A DNA stretch of 30,151 nucleotides from CAYGTK01 sp964352775 (GCA_964352775.1 CAYGTK010000020.1:1-30151); one strand, 5' to 3'. Shown: positions 1 through 8,428, counted from the first letter of the stretch. Made by a program: numbers and translations. Notes: a model not told the origin generated them from the letters alone.

Positions 1-236
1 GAATAAGGTAATAATTGTAACTTTCTGTTTAATTTATTGTAGTATTCATCTACTAATTGTAATGTTTTCAATTCATCTTTAGATAGAGGTAGCCCTAACC
101 GCAACTTTTCTTTCAAGTGAATTTCAGGGGTTAGATGAGTCTTATCCCATAGCTTTGATACAGGAATCTCTGGTAAATTCATAAATCTTGTTTGCCAATC
201 TGGCACCTTTAAATCCTCAACTAACTTACTTATCAA
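1..236 (-). CDS. Unknown protein, 5' part only (runs off the left edge)
   Basis: The minus strand is open from 236 to the window edge (about 78 codons). A TAA lies directly before the TTG at 236, so the gene must start at or after that TTG. Candidate starts are TTG (236), GTG (206) and ATG (182). From the ATG the protein begins MNLPEIPVSKLWDKTHLTPE and continues as a hydrophilic, Leu/Lys-rich, probably helical chain with no signal peptide or membrane segment. I do not recognise the family. It lies downstream of nrdA on the same strand, but a terminator at 268-296 separates them, so it is probably its own transcription unit. It could also be a fragment of a decayed gene, since no strong ATG start sits near the open-frame boundary. 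Confidence 0.45.
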   Translation of the reverse strand, partial: MISKLVEDLKVPDWQTRFMNLPEIPVSKLWDKTHLTPEIHLKEKLRLGLPLSKDELKTLQLVDEYYNKLNRKLQLLPY

Positions 237-267
237 TTACTATAATTTTTAGTAAAATAATCCTTTA

Positions 268-296
268 AAAAACCCGCACCAAAGGTGCAGGGTTTA
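268..296 (-). terminator. Rho-independent terminator of nrdBA
   Basis: On the minus strand AAACCCTGCACC and GGTGCGGGTTT form a stem of about 11 bp with one bulged base and a TTT loop. A run of six Ts follows. It lies about 35 nt past the nrdA stop. Confidence 0.8.
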
Positions 297-329
297 TATA
301 TCTAAGTACTTGGTACTATCTACTTACTA

Positions 330-2732
330 CTAACTCCCACAGGCAATACAATCATCTGGATCGTCGATAGAGCAGCTTATTTGCTCGGCGGCGGTGTATC
401 CATTTGATGTGGCTTGTTCTACTGCTGTAGCTCCACCTACTGCTGCTGCTATTGGCTGTGCCTTCTTAGCTGCGTTAACTGTGAATTTGATAGGATCAAC
501 TGCTGCTTTGCTACGTAGGTAGTACATACCTGTTTTCAGGCCACGTTCCCATGCGTAAAAGTGCATGCTGGTCAGTTTACCGAAGTTCGGGTTCTCTACG
601 AACAAGTTCATGCTCTGGCTCTGGCAAATAAATGCTCCACGCTCTGCCGACATATCAATGATCACTTTCTGCGAGATCTCCCAAACAGTTTTGTAAAGCT
701 CTTTGATGTCTGCCGGAATACCTTCGATGTTCTGAATACTACCATTGTTAACGATCAACTGGTTCTTCATGTCATCATCCCAAAGACCAAGTTCTATCAA
801 GTCTTTCAATAAGTGCTTGTTCACTACTGGAAACTCACCACTTAATGTACGGCGACTGTAGATGTTACTGGTATAAGGCTCAAAACACTCATTGTTACCC
901 AATATCTGCGACGTACTTGCCGTAGGCATTGGTGCTAGCAACAAGCTGTTGTATACACCTTTCTCCATTACTTTTTTACGCAGATCTGCCCAATCCCAAC
1001 GGTCGGTAGGTTCTACTCCCCACATATCAAATTGGAAGATACCTTGGCTTATCGGTGATCCCGGGAAGCTTTCGTATGGTCCGTTCACTACTGCTAGGTC
1101 GTGTGATGCAGTTAAAGATGCGAAGTATAGTGTTTCGAAAATATTCTTGTTCAAAATACGAGCCTCGTCGCTATCGAAAGGCAAGCGCATGTGAATGAAC
1201 GCATCAGCTAATCCTTGCACACCAATTCCGATCGGGCGGTGGCGCATATTACTGTTACGTGCTTCTTCTACTGGGTAGTAGTTGATGTCAATTACCTTGT
1301 TCAGGTTCTTGGTAACTGTGTAGGTGATGTCGTATAACTTCTGGAAGTCGTACTGACCATCATCGGTCACGAATTTGTTTAGTGCGATGGAGGCGAGGTT
1401 ACAAACCGCTACTTCGTCAGAACTAGTATACTCCATTATCTCGGTACACAAGTTAGAAGAGCGGATAGTACCTAAATTCTTCTGGTTCGATTTTTCGTTG
1501 GCTGCATCTTTATACAAGATGTACGGTGTGCCTGTTTCGATCTGCGATTCCAATATTTGGAACCAAAGTTCTTGTGCTTTTACTGTTCTACGTGCACGGC
1601 CTTCTTGCTCGTACTTTTCGTACAATGCTTCAAATTTCGCTCCGTAACTATCGTATAATCCAGGACATTCGTTCGGACAGAACAATGACCAATCAGCATC
1701 AGCTTTTACACGCTTCATGAAAAGATCAGAGATCCACATGGCGTAGAATAGGTCACGAGCACGGTGTTCTTCTTTCCCGTGGTTCTTCTTCAGTTCTAAG
1801 AATTCGAACACATCACTGTGCCAAGGCTCTAGGTAAATGGCGAACGATCCTTTACGGCGGCCACCACCTTGGTCTACATAGCGAGCTGTGTCGTTAAACA
1901 CACGTAACATTGGTACAACACCGTTAGACTGGCCATTGGTACCCTTGATGTAGCTACCTGTAGCGCGGATGTTATGAATGCTTAACCCGATACCACCTGC
2001 AGACTGAGAGATCTTAGCACATTGGGTCAAGGTGTTGAATATACCTTGTATGCTATCATCTTGCATGCTCAATAAAAAGCAGCTTGATAGTTGCGGCTTA
2101 GGTGTACCGGCATTAAATAGAGTAGGCGTAGCGTGGGTAAACCACTTCTCGCTCATTAAGTTGTAAGTCTCTAGTGCTGATGCTATGTCTGTTTTATGTA
2201 TCCCCACCGATACACGCATTAACATCTGCTGGGGGCGTTCCACTATTTGCCCATCCATTTTCAATAGATAAGCACGCTCCAATGTTTTAAAGCCAAAGTA
2301 ATCGTATTGGTAATCGCGATCGTAAATGATGGCGGAATCCAATTGATCTTTGTTCTCCATGATCACCTCGTACACATCTTCGGCTATCAATGAAGCAGCT
2401 TCTTGTGTTTTCGGGTCGATGTAGTTGTACATCGCCTCTATAGTATCAGAGAAAGACTTCTGCGTGTTCTTGTGTAAGTTACTTACGGCAATACGAGCTG
2501 CTAGAATGGCATAGTCAGGGTGCTGCGTGGTCATCGACGCTGCAGTTTCTGCTGCTAGGTTATCTAACTCGGTAGTTGTAATACCATCGAACAAACCTTG
2601 AATTACCACCTTGGCGATCTCTACAGGATCAATATGGCGGTTATCCAATCCATAACTTAGCTTATTAATACGCGCGGTTATTTTGTCAAACAATACTGGC
2701 TCGCGTCTTCCGTCTCTTTTTACTACAAACAT
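330..2732 (-). CDS. nrdA: Class Ia ribonucleoside-diphosphate reductase, alpha (large) subunit
   Basis: This is the catalytic subunit that reduces ribonucleoside diphosphates to deoxyribonucleotides with the NrdB radical. At 800 aa, the N-terminus (about 1-95) is an ATP-cone that begins with MFVVKRDGRREPV. Visible catalytic residues are the redox pair C218 (LSSCFLL) and C444 (AVCNLAS), and the radical/active-site trio N427, C429 and E431 in SSNLCTEI. MYYLR near residue 740 supplies the tandem tyrosines of radical transfer. The tail DCIACGS holds the CxxC that re-reduces the active site. Residues 218, 427, 429, 431 and 444 fall at the same numbers as in mammalian RRM1, and the tail resembles CLMCGS, so this is the eukaryote-like subgroup. 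It is co-transcribed downstream of nrdB; the 30-nt spacer contains a 10-N assembly gap. ATP/dATP control through the cone is expected from the family. Confidence 0.97.
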   Translation of the reverse strand: MFVVKRDGRREPVLFDKITARINKLSYGLDNRHIDPVEIAKVVIQGLFDGITTTELDNLAAETAASMTTQHPDYAILAARIAVSNLHKNTQKSFSDTIEAMYNYIDPKTQEAASLIAEDVYEVIMENKDQLDSAIIYDRDYQYDYFGFKTLERAYLLKMDGQIVERPQQMLMRVSVGIHKTDIASALETYNLMSEKWFTHATPTLFNAGTPKPQLSSCFLLSMQDDSIQGIFNTLTQCAKISQSAGGIGLSIHNIRATGSYIKGTNGQSNGVVPMLRVFNDTARYVDQGGGRRKGSFAIYLEPWHSDVFEFLELKKNHGKEEHRARDLFYAMWISDLFMKRVKADADWSLFCPNECPGLYDSYGAKFEALYEKYEQEGRARRTVKAQELWFQILESQIETGTPYILYKDAANEKSNQKNLGTIRSSNLCTEIMEYTSSDEVAVCNLASIALNKFVTDDGQYDFQKLYDITYTVTKNLNKVIDINYYPVEEARNSNMRHRPIGIGVQGLADAFIHMRLPFDSDEARILNKNIFETLYFASLTASHDLAVVNGPYESFPGSPISQGIFQFDMWGVEPTDRWDWADLRKKVMEKGVYNSLLLAPMPTASTSQILGNNECFEPYTSNIYSRRTLSGEFPVVNKHLLKDLIELGLWDDDMKNQLIVNNGSIQNIEGIPADIKELYKTVWEISQKVIIDMSAERGAFICQSQSMNLFVENPNFGKLTSMHFYAWERGLKTGMYYLRSKAAVDPIKFTVNAAKKAQPIAAAVGGATAVEQATSNGYTAAEQISCSIDDPDDCIACGS

Positions 2733-2746
2733 GTGTGCTGTGTGGG

Positions 2747-2756
2747 NNNNNNNNNN
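2747..2756. other. Assembly gap (10 N) between nrdB and nrdA
   Basis: Ten consecutive Ns lie in the short spacer between the nrdB stop and the nrdA start. A second gap of identical length at 14089-14098 suggests a fixed placeholder, so the true spacer length is unknown. Confidence 0.95.
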
Positions 2757-2762
2757 CTAATC

Positions 2763-3749
2763 TTAAAAATCAGCGGCTAGGGTGAATTTCTGGTCGTCTT
2801 TGTCGGATACCATTACACCAGCTTTTTGGTAATCGCCAACTCTCTTCTCAAAGAAGTTGGTTTTTCCTTGAAGCGATATAAGCTCCATCCATGGGAATGG
2901 ATTGGTGGCATCGTATACTTTGTCGTTTCCTAGAGATAACAACAAGCGATCGGCAACAAACTCAATGTATTGGCACATCAAGTCGGCATTCATACCGATA
3001 AGCGATACTGGAAGGGCATCTTTAACGAATTCCTTTTCAAAGATCACTGCTTCGGTAATAATATCTTGTACATCTTGTTTTGGCAATTGGTTTTCCAACA
3101 TGCCGTAAAGCATACAAGCAAAATCGCAATGCAAACCTTCGTCGCGGCTTATCAATTCATTACTGAAAGAGAGACCTGGCATTAAACCACGCTTCTTCAA
3201 CCAGAAAATAGAACAGAAGCTACCAGAAAAGAAAATCCCTTCTACTGCTGCGAAAGCTATTAGGCGGTGACCGAATGTTGGTGCTTCATCTATCCAACGA
3301 AGTGCCCAGTCGGCTTTTTTCTTTACACAAGGAATAGTTTCGATAGCATTGAATAACTTATCCTTTTCCTTAGGGTCTTTTATATAAGTATCGATAAGCA
3401 AGCTGTACATCTCTGCGTGGATGTTCTCAATTGCTACTTGGAAACCATAGAAGCAACGTGCCTCTGGAATTTGTACTTCACGCATGAAGTTCAATACCAA
3501 GTTCTCGTTCACTATACCATCGCTGGCTGCGAAAAAGGCAAGTACGTGAGAAATGAAGTGACGCTCATCGTCATTCAAGTTCTTCCAATCTGTAAGATCG
3601 GGGTTCAAGTCGATCTCCTCTGTTGTCCAAAAACTAGCCTCGGCCTTTTTGTACATGTTCCATATCTCGTCGTGCTTAATAGGAAACAATACAAAGCGGT
3701 CGTTGCTTTCTTGCAACATCGGCTCTATTTTTTGGTCAAACTCACTCAT
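2763..3749 (-). CDS. nrdB: Class Ia ribonucleoside-diphosphate reductase, beta (radical) subunit
   Basis: This 328-aa ferritin-like protein carries the di-iron/tyrosyl-radical cofactor. The metal ligands are visible in order: D77 (AASDGIV), E108 and H111 (IENIHAEMY), E170 (AAVEGIFF), and E204 and H207 (RDEGLHCDF). The radical tyrosine is Y115 in AEMYS. The C-terminus KFTLAADF is the peptide that docks on NrdA and resembles the mammalian FTLDADF ending. Like NrdA it is closest in appearance to eukaryotic R2. It is the first gene of the nrdB-nrdA unit, transcribed from the 339-bp region upstream. The cofactor is inferred to be Fe2-Y from the intact Tyr; a Mn/Fe variant is unlikely because that Tyr is retained. 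Confidence 0.97.
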   Translation of the reverse strand: MSEFDQKIEPMLQESNDRFVLFPIKHDEIWNMYKKAEASFWTTEEIDLNPDLTDWKNLNDDERHFISHVLAFFAASDGIVNENLVLNFMREVQIPEARCFYGFQVAIENIHAEMYSLLIDTYIKDPKEKDKLFNAIETIPCVKKKADWALRWIDEAPTFGHRLIAFAAVEGIFFSGSFCSIFWLKKRGLMPGLSFSNELISRDEGLHCDFACMLYGMLENQLPKQDVQDIITEAVIFEKEFVKDALPVSLIGMNADLMCQYIEFVADRLLLSLGNDKVYDATNPFPWMELISLQGKTNFFEKRVGDYQKAGVMVSDKDDQKFTLAADF

Positions 3750-4088
3750 CTTCTTGTATTTATCTCTTTAACGCTTCAATTAGTTATTTCATTCCAAAAA
3801 GGAGCAACATTCATCAGACAGCTATCTCCCGCTCAAGAGTATATTTTCTTTTGAACAAGGCGAAAAGTCCTTAAGTTTGATGGTTCGACAAACAGTTGAA
3901 TTGACGTTGCCCCTGCTTGCTTTACAAACTTACCTCTCCACCCCAGTTTTCTGAAATTATCTTATCAACAGAAAATGTGCATAGGCTTTGAAAAGCGTGG
4001 TGTATAGGGCTTAGGATCGTGGAAATTGATCTTAAGTTTTTTTTACCCCTATATAGCCTAAAAATGAAGTGGATTTAAAACCCCAGTA
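3750..4088 (-). promoter_or_regulatory. Gene-free 339-bp region upstream of nrdBA
   Basis: No convincing gene is present. The minus strand has one good -7 element, TAAGTTTG at 3932-3925, matching TAnnTTTG, which would give a leader of roughly 170 nt. No clear -33 TTG partner is seen. A 7-bp inverted repeat (TTTTCTG at 3947-3953, CAGAAAA at 3969-3975) overlaps the expected -33 zone, and TTATCAACA at 3962-3970 is one base from a DnaA box. The long leader suggests regulation before nrdB, but no known riboswitch fold is apparent by eye. Confidence 0.4.
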
Positions 4089-4484
4089 TTAGTGGGTATT
4101 ACAGCTAGAACTTAGCTTTTCGTTCTGTCGGAGAACATAATAAACCAAAATAGCTCCGAAAATCAAAGGCACTTTATCCACGCTAGTAAAGTGCATAAAA
4201 TGAGAGGCCGACATAAGTAAAAAACCGAGTAACAAACCTGCTGGTATCCACAGATTTTTATGCACTGAAAAGTAACTACGTAAAACAAAAAAAGAGCTTA
4301 GTAAAAAGGCACTTCCAAGAATGGTCCACTCTATCATTTCACTTTGCACAATGCTAATTCCCGTCATAGGAAGGACAACTAAAAGGAGTGGCATGGCCAT
4401 ACAATGGACCGCACAGGCCATAGGTAAATACATACTCAATTTTTTGAGCCATGAAATACGCTGTGGTTTATAGATATTTGCCAT
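4089..4484 (-). CDS. MerC-domain membrane protein
   Basis: This 131-aa protein has about four hydrophobic segments (roughly 19-41, 50-70, 79-97 and 104-119). The first contains the MerC-type signature ACAVHCMAMPLL (C24, H27, C28). MerC-like proteins are inner-membrane proteins linked to uptake of mercury or other metals; the Bacteroidota homologues have no settled substrate. The open frame extends upstream to 4580, but that would overlap the divergent repressor gene. The start MANIYKPQ at 4484 gives normal MerC length and leaves an 87-bp intergenic region. It is divergent from a Fur/Zur-type regulator with a palindrome between them, so metal-responsive (I infer zinc) control is likely. A further Cys and His lie at the extreme C-terminus. 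Confidence 0.8.
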   Translation of the reverse strand: MANIYKPQRISWLKKLSMYLPMACAVHCMAMPLLLVVLPMTGISIVQSEMIEWTILGSAFLLSSFFVLRSYFSVHKNLWIPAGLLLGFLLMSASHFMHFTSVDKVPLIFGAILVYYVLRQNEKLSSSCNTH

Positions 4485-4513
4485 TGGGTAACAAAAGTAA
4501 GTGGTAAAAAACG

Positions 4514-4536
4514 TTTTTGCAATAGTGTTGCATAAA
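4514..4536. promoter_or_regulatory. Putative Fur/Zur-type operator palindrome
   Basis: TGCAA at 4518-4522 and TTGCA at 4528-4532 form a perfect inverted repeat around a 5-bp centre. The symmetry extends outward by three of four further positions (TTT at 4514-4516 with AAA at 4534-4536). It lies between the divergent merC-like and fur-like starts, where it could control both. The Fur-family gene next door makes it a plausible self-regulated operator; binding is inferred. Confidence 0.6.
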
Positions 4537-4571
4537 GAACTAAAGTGCCGAGAAAATAATTCCCTATAATT

Positions 4572-5000
4572 ATGAGTCATTCTGCAACGGGCATATTAAA
4601 AGAACATCAGCTTCGCGTTACAAAGGGGCGTGAGGCCATTCTACATGTCTTCTTATCCAATAAGGGAGCATTATCACATAGTGATATTGAGCAGGCATTG
4701 GCTAGTAGTCAAGATAGGGTAACTATATATAGAAGCCTGAATAGCTTCATTGAAAAAGGAGTAGTACATAAAGTACTAGACGATAGCGGAGCTGCCAAAT
4801 TTGCCCTTTGCGCTCACGACCATCATGCAGCAGAAAAGCATAGCGATGATCATGTACACTTTAAATGTACCAATTGCGGCACCACAGAATGTATTGATGA
4901 AACAGCCATACCAACTATTACTTTGCCAAAAGGCTACACTATGCACGAATTGAATTTTCTAGTGCAAGGCCTTTGTAAAAAGTGTAATACCGCAGCATGA
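4572..5000 (+). CDS. Fur-family transcriptional repressor, probably Zur-like
   Basis: At 142 aa it has a Fur-type winged-helix N-terminus (about 1-78; HQLRVTKGREAIL and the recognition region TIYRSLNSF) and a C-terminal metal-binding/dimerisation domain. Two CxxC pairs (C99/C102 in CTNC and C135/C138 in CKKC) form the structural zinc site. The His-rich hinge HDHHAAEKHSDDHVHF offers regulatory metal ligands. Such proteins bind DNA palindromes when metal-loaded and repress metal uptake genes. The neighbour is a divergent MerC-like transporter, and a 23-bp palindrome sits between the two. Zinc is my guess because of the His-rich hinge and the MerC partner; iron (Fur) or peroxide (PerR) sensing cannot be excluded. 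The stop overlaps the start of the next gene (ATGA). Confidence 0.88.
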   Translation: MSHSATGILKEHQLRVTKGREAILHVFLSNKGALSHSDIEQALASSQDRVTIYRSLNSFIEKGVVHKVLDDSGAAKFALCAHDHHAAEKHSDDHVHFKCTNCGTTECIDETAIPTITLPKGYTMHELNFLVQGLCKKCNTAA

Positions 5001-5710
5001 AGAAAGTTATTATAATAGGGGCATCATCTGGGCTTGGGGCTGATCTAGCAAAGGAGTTTTCTAAGAATGGATTTGAAATTGGGCTAACAGCAAGAAGGCA
5101 GGCTCTGTTAGAAGATCTGCAAAAGGAACTACCCAACAAGAGTTATATCAAACTAATGGATGTAGCCGATACCGAGTTAGCCAGAGAACAACTAGCAGAA
5201 CTGGTAGAAGAAATGGATGGCGTAGATATAATAGTAGTGAACGCTGGCATAGGTGGCCCAAAGGCAGATTGGAAAAAGGAACACCAGATCATTTCTATTA
5301 ATGCCCTTGGTTTTGCCGCATTAGCTCAATGGAGTTTCAACTATTTTAAAGATAAAGGTGGCGGAATATTGGCTGGCACTTCATCAGTACTTGCCATTAG
5401 AAGCACGCGCTTCACCACCGTATATTCTGCTACTAAGGCTTTTATTAGTAGCTATATGCAAGGCTTACGACATCGTTCTATACATGGCAAACTGAATATT
5501 TCTGTGGTTGATATTCGCCCAGGGTTTGTTCACACCCCTATTAATGCGGGTAGTAAGAATGTATTCTGGGCCGTTGATAGTCCTACTGCCGCCAAAGCAA
5601 TGTACAAGGCTATCATCAAAAAGAAGCGTGTGGTATATATACCCACCAGATGGTGGTTTGTGGCAATACTTATTAAACTGCTTCCCGACAGTTTGGCGTA
5701 CCGAACGTAG
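4997..5710 (+). CDS. Short-chain dehydrogenase/reductase (SDR)
   Basis: This 237-aa classical SDR has a Rossmann fold. The cofactor motif GASSGLG is at 8-14, and TARR (31-34) follows beta-2 and suggests NADP(H) preference. The NAG motif is at 82-84, and the catalytic residues are Ser around 129, Tyr143 and Lys147 in YSATK. The C-terminus is hydrophobic and Trp-rich (about 213-232), as in SDRs that sit on membranes. The start codon overlaps the stop of the Fur-family gene by four bases, so the two are translationally coupled and probably share regulation. The substrate is unknown. No clear terminator is seen after it. Confidence 0.9.
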   Translation: MKKVIIIGASSGLGADLAKEFSKNGFEIGLTARRQALLEDLQKELPNKSYIKLMDVADTELAREQLAELVEEMDGVDIIVVNAGIGGPKADWKKEHQIISINALGFAALAQWSFNYFKDKGGGILAGTSSVLAIRSTRFTTVYSATKAFISSYMQGLRHRSIHGKLNISVVDIRPGFVHTPINAGSKNVFWAVDSPTAAKAMYKAIIKKKRVVYIPTRWWFVAILIKLLPDSLAYRT

Positions 5711-5877
5711 TTTTTACCTGCTTATTATATATAGAGGTAGTCCATGTTTGTGTTTCTGACACAATTATGACAGAATACCATGTCAATGTGTAAACAAAGC
5801 TTAGCTCATCCCGTTAACTTCGTGTTCAGATTTGAAGAACACTAACTTATTATAACAAAAACTAAACCTTAAAAAAG

Positions 5878-8403
5878 ATGAGACAAAAACTAACATCACT
5901 ACTCTTAATGCTAATGGTTAGCAGCGCAATGTTCGCTCAGGCACCGAGTATACAGGTGGTACACAACGCGGCTGACCCAGCTGCAGCAACTGTTGATGTT
6001 TACGTAGCAGGAATATTAGCATTGGATGACTTTGCATTCCGTACAGCAACACCTTTTATTGATAACATACCTGGTATAGGTGCTATACCTGCTGGTGTTC
6101 CTATTGCTGTAGCAGTAGCGCCTAGTACTAGTACATCTGTAGCTGATGCATTCTACACAGGTCAACTACCTGCATTAATGATGAATACAAGCTACATAGT
6201 TGTAGCAAATGGAGTTGCTGATTCGACTCAATTCTCAACTGCCGCAAATACTGCTGCTGCTATTTCTTTTGATGTGTTCCCTTATGTTGGGGCACAAGAA
6301 ACTGGAACAGCAGGCCAGTTAGATATACTGGTATATCACGGAGCTACAGATGCGCCAGCGGTAAACGTTGTTGCGCGGTCAGAAGGAATTGCAAATGTTC
6401 TGGGTCTTCCTGGAGGTGCAGAATTGATAACTAACCTTTCTTATGGTGAATTTAATACAGGTGGCTACATTCCAGTACCTGATACAGCGGGTATTGTTGG
6501 TGTAGATGTAGTGTTGAACTCATCTGGTGCTAAAGTAGCTACCTATATTGTAGACGTACCAGCATTATCTGGTAATTCTGCGTTAGTTATTGCTTCTGGA
6601 TTTGTTGACCCTGCTGCTAATCAAAATGGTGAGGCCTTTGGTCTATTTGCAGTATTACCTACTGGTGGTCCATTCGTACCATTGGCTACAGCTGGAAATG
6701 CAAGAATACAGTTCGTGCACAACTCTCCAGATGCTGCTATCGCGAGCTTTGACACTTACGTAAATGGTGTAACAAAAGGAGATGACTTCGCTTACCGCAC
6801 TGCTCTCCCATACATCGACGTTGAAACTGGTTTTGATACATACATCACTGTAAACGCTGCAACTAGTACTGATGTAGATGATGATTTTCTTGGAGCAATA
6901 GGTTTCCAGGCAGGTTTCTTCGAAGATGGTGAGACTTATCAAATTTTTGCTAGCGGTTTCGCAGGTCCTACAACAGTAACAAATCCAGATGGATTTGATG
7001 TTGACTTATCGTTCTTCGGAACTACCCAAGCAAGAGAAACAGGCTCAGGTATGATGGGTACATTTGATTTTTCTGTACACCACGGTGCTCCTGATGCTCC
7101 ATTTGTAGACATTGAAGTGGCCAACACGCCAATAATCGTTGACAATGCATCTTACGGTGTTCAAACTAACTATGTAACTGCTGCATCAGCAAACTACGTG
7201 ATAAACGTATGGGACTCTGCACGTACAACTGTACTTTTCTCTTATTATGCAGGTCTTTCTACAACTGCATTTGCTCCAGTGCCTCCAACAGCAACTATTT
7301 ACGCTTCGGGACTATTAGGAGATGGTTCATTCGGATTATGGGTAGTACTCGCCGATGGAACAACTTTCCCACTACCATTATTGGGTGGAACAGCTAACGT
7401 ACAGGTAATTCATAATAGTGCAGACTCAGGTGCGGCAACTGTAGATATCTACGTAATGGACGGAACAGGACAGCAAATAGCTAAATTGGATGATGTTACT
7501 TTCCGCAGTGCAACCCCTTTCTTAGCATTACCTTCTAACATTGCGATTGATGTCGTAATAGCTGCACCTACAAGTACTGGTCCTACTGACCAAGTAGTAG
7601 CTACTATTCCTGTAAAAGATCCTGCACAAGGAATGTTTGGTTCAGGCTTGGCTACAAATCAGAACTATGTATTAATTGCTGATGGTGTTTTAGATACAAC
7701 GGCATTTACGGCTAACCCTGATGGTAACAGTATTGCATTTGGTCTTCGTCCATTCATTGGTGCCGCAACTAGCGCACCTACAGGAACAACTAATGTATTA
7801 TTATATCACGGTGCTACGGATATTCCAGCAATTAGTGCTATTGGTCAATCTTCTGGTGCTACACTAGCAGCTGGCTTATCTTACGGAAATTATAACGCAC
7901 CAGGTTATTTACCAATACCTGGTATCTTAGGACCAGATGCACTAGTTGATATACGCTTAACAGGTGATAGCTCGCTAGTGAATACATGGGTAGTTCCATT
8001 GCAAGATCTAGATGCACAAGCAGTAGTGGTATTCGCATCAGGTTTCTTAGATGGTGCTCAAGGTAACGATTTCGGTATTTACGTAGCAGATACAGCTGGT
8101 AACGTTACTGCTCTTAGCATATTCGTAGGTGTAGATGAAATAGCTTCTTTAGATGCTATTAGCATGTACCCTAACCCAGCAAACAACAATATTCGCTTAG
8201 ACCTAACTTTAAACGAAGTTGTAGATGTACAAGTAGCTATATTGAATACTGTAGGCCAAGTAATAATGACTGCAAATGATGGTAACATCAATGCTGGTCG
8301 TAATTACATGGACTTTAACGTAAGCAACTTAGATGCAGGAATGTATTTAATGAACGTTATCATTGACGGTAAAAGCACAAGCCAAACTTTCATAGTTCAA
8401 TAA
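5878..8403 (+). CDS. Secreted protein with six DUF4397-like units and a T9SS sorting domain
   Basis: This 841-aa protein starts with a Sec signal peptide (about 1-20, ending MFAQ). The body consists of six related units starting near residues 26, 151, 279, 399, 509 and 641. They alternate between type A (VVHN/FVHN/VIHN followed by VDVYV- or FDTYV-like strands) and type B (YHGATDAPA, HHGAPDAPF, YHGATDIPA). Each is about 110-125 aa, and two units make a period of about 230-250. This matches the DUF4397 pattern, whose function is not established; it looks like a beta-rich surface or adhesion module. Residues 757-841 are the T9SS sorting domain, beginning ISMYPNPANN and ending in TFIVQ. The protein is very rich in Ala, Thr and Val and lacks catalytic motifs. 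An A-rich stretch precedes the ATG, and a strong terminator follows. Confidence 0.88.
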   Translation: MRQKLTSLLLMLMVSSAMFAQAPSIQVVHNAADPAAATVDVYVAGILALDDFAFRTATPFIDNIPGIGAIPAGVPIAVAVAPSTSTSVADAFYTGQLPALMMNTSYIVVANGVADSTQFSTAANTAAAISFDVFPYVGAQETGTAGQLDILVYHGATDAPAVNVVARSEGIANVLGLPGGAELITNLSYGEFNTGGYIPVPDTAGIVGVDVVLNSSGAKVATYIVDVPALSGNSALVIASGFVDPAANQNGEAFGLFAVLPTGGPFVPLATAGNARIQFVHNSPDAAIASFDTYVNGVTKGDDFAYRTALPYIDVETGFDTYITVNAATSTDVDDDFLGAIGFQAGFFEDGETYQIFASGFAGPTTVTNPDGFDVDLSFFGTTQARETGSGMMGTFDFSVHHGAPDAPFVDIEVANTPIIVDNASYGVQTNYVTAASANYVINVWDSARTTVLFSYYAGLSTTAFAPVPPTATIYASGLLGDGSFGLWVVLADGTTFPLPLLGGTANVQVIHNSADSGAATVDIYVMDGTGQQIAKLDDVTFRSATPFLALPSNIAIDVVIAAPTSTGPTDQVVATIPVKDPAQGMFGSGLATNQNYVLIADGVLDTTAFTANPDGNSIAFGLRPFIGAATSAPTGTTNVLLYHGATDIPAISAIGQSSGATLAAGLSYGNYNAPGYLPIPGILGPDALVDIRLTGDSSLVNTWVVPLQDLDAQAVVVFASGFLDGAQGNDFGIYVADTAGNVTALSIFVGVDEIASLDAISMYPNPANNNIRLDLTLNEVVDVQVAILNTVGQVIMTANDGNINAGRNYMDFNVSNLDAGMYLMNVIIDGKSTSQTFIVQ

Positions 8404-8428
8404 AAAAGTAAGCTTAGTTAATTCTTAT

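Noticed and set aside
3872..3879. TAAGTTTG on the plus strand as a promoter
   Set aside because: A perfect -7 match, but no plus-strand gene follows for about 700 bp, so it is probably chance.
4045..4060. CTATATAG palindrome upstream of nrdBA as an NrdR box
   Set aside because: The NrdR box core has ten bases (CTATATATAG type) and boxes come in pairs about 31 bp apart; here the core is eight bases, flanks do not fit and no partner is seen.
4485..4580. N-terminal extension of the MerC-like protein
   Set aside because: It would cover the divergent promoter region and overlap the Fur-family gene; MerC proteins start close to the first membrane segment.
5757..5785. TGACA/TGTCA motifs before the DUF4397 gene, similar to the dnaK repeat
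   Set aside because: Spacing is 8 rather than 5 and no TGGCAC-N5-TTGC element follows, so a shared sigma-54 system is not supported.
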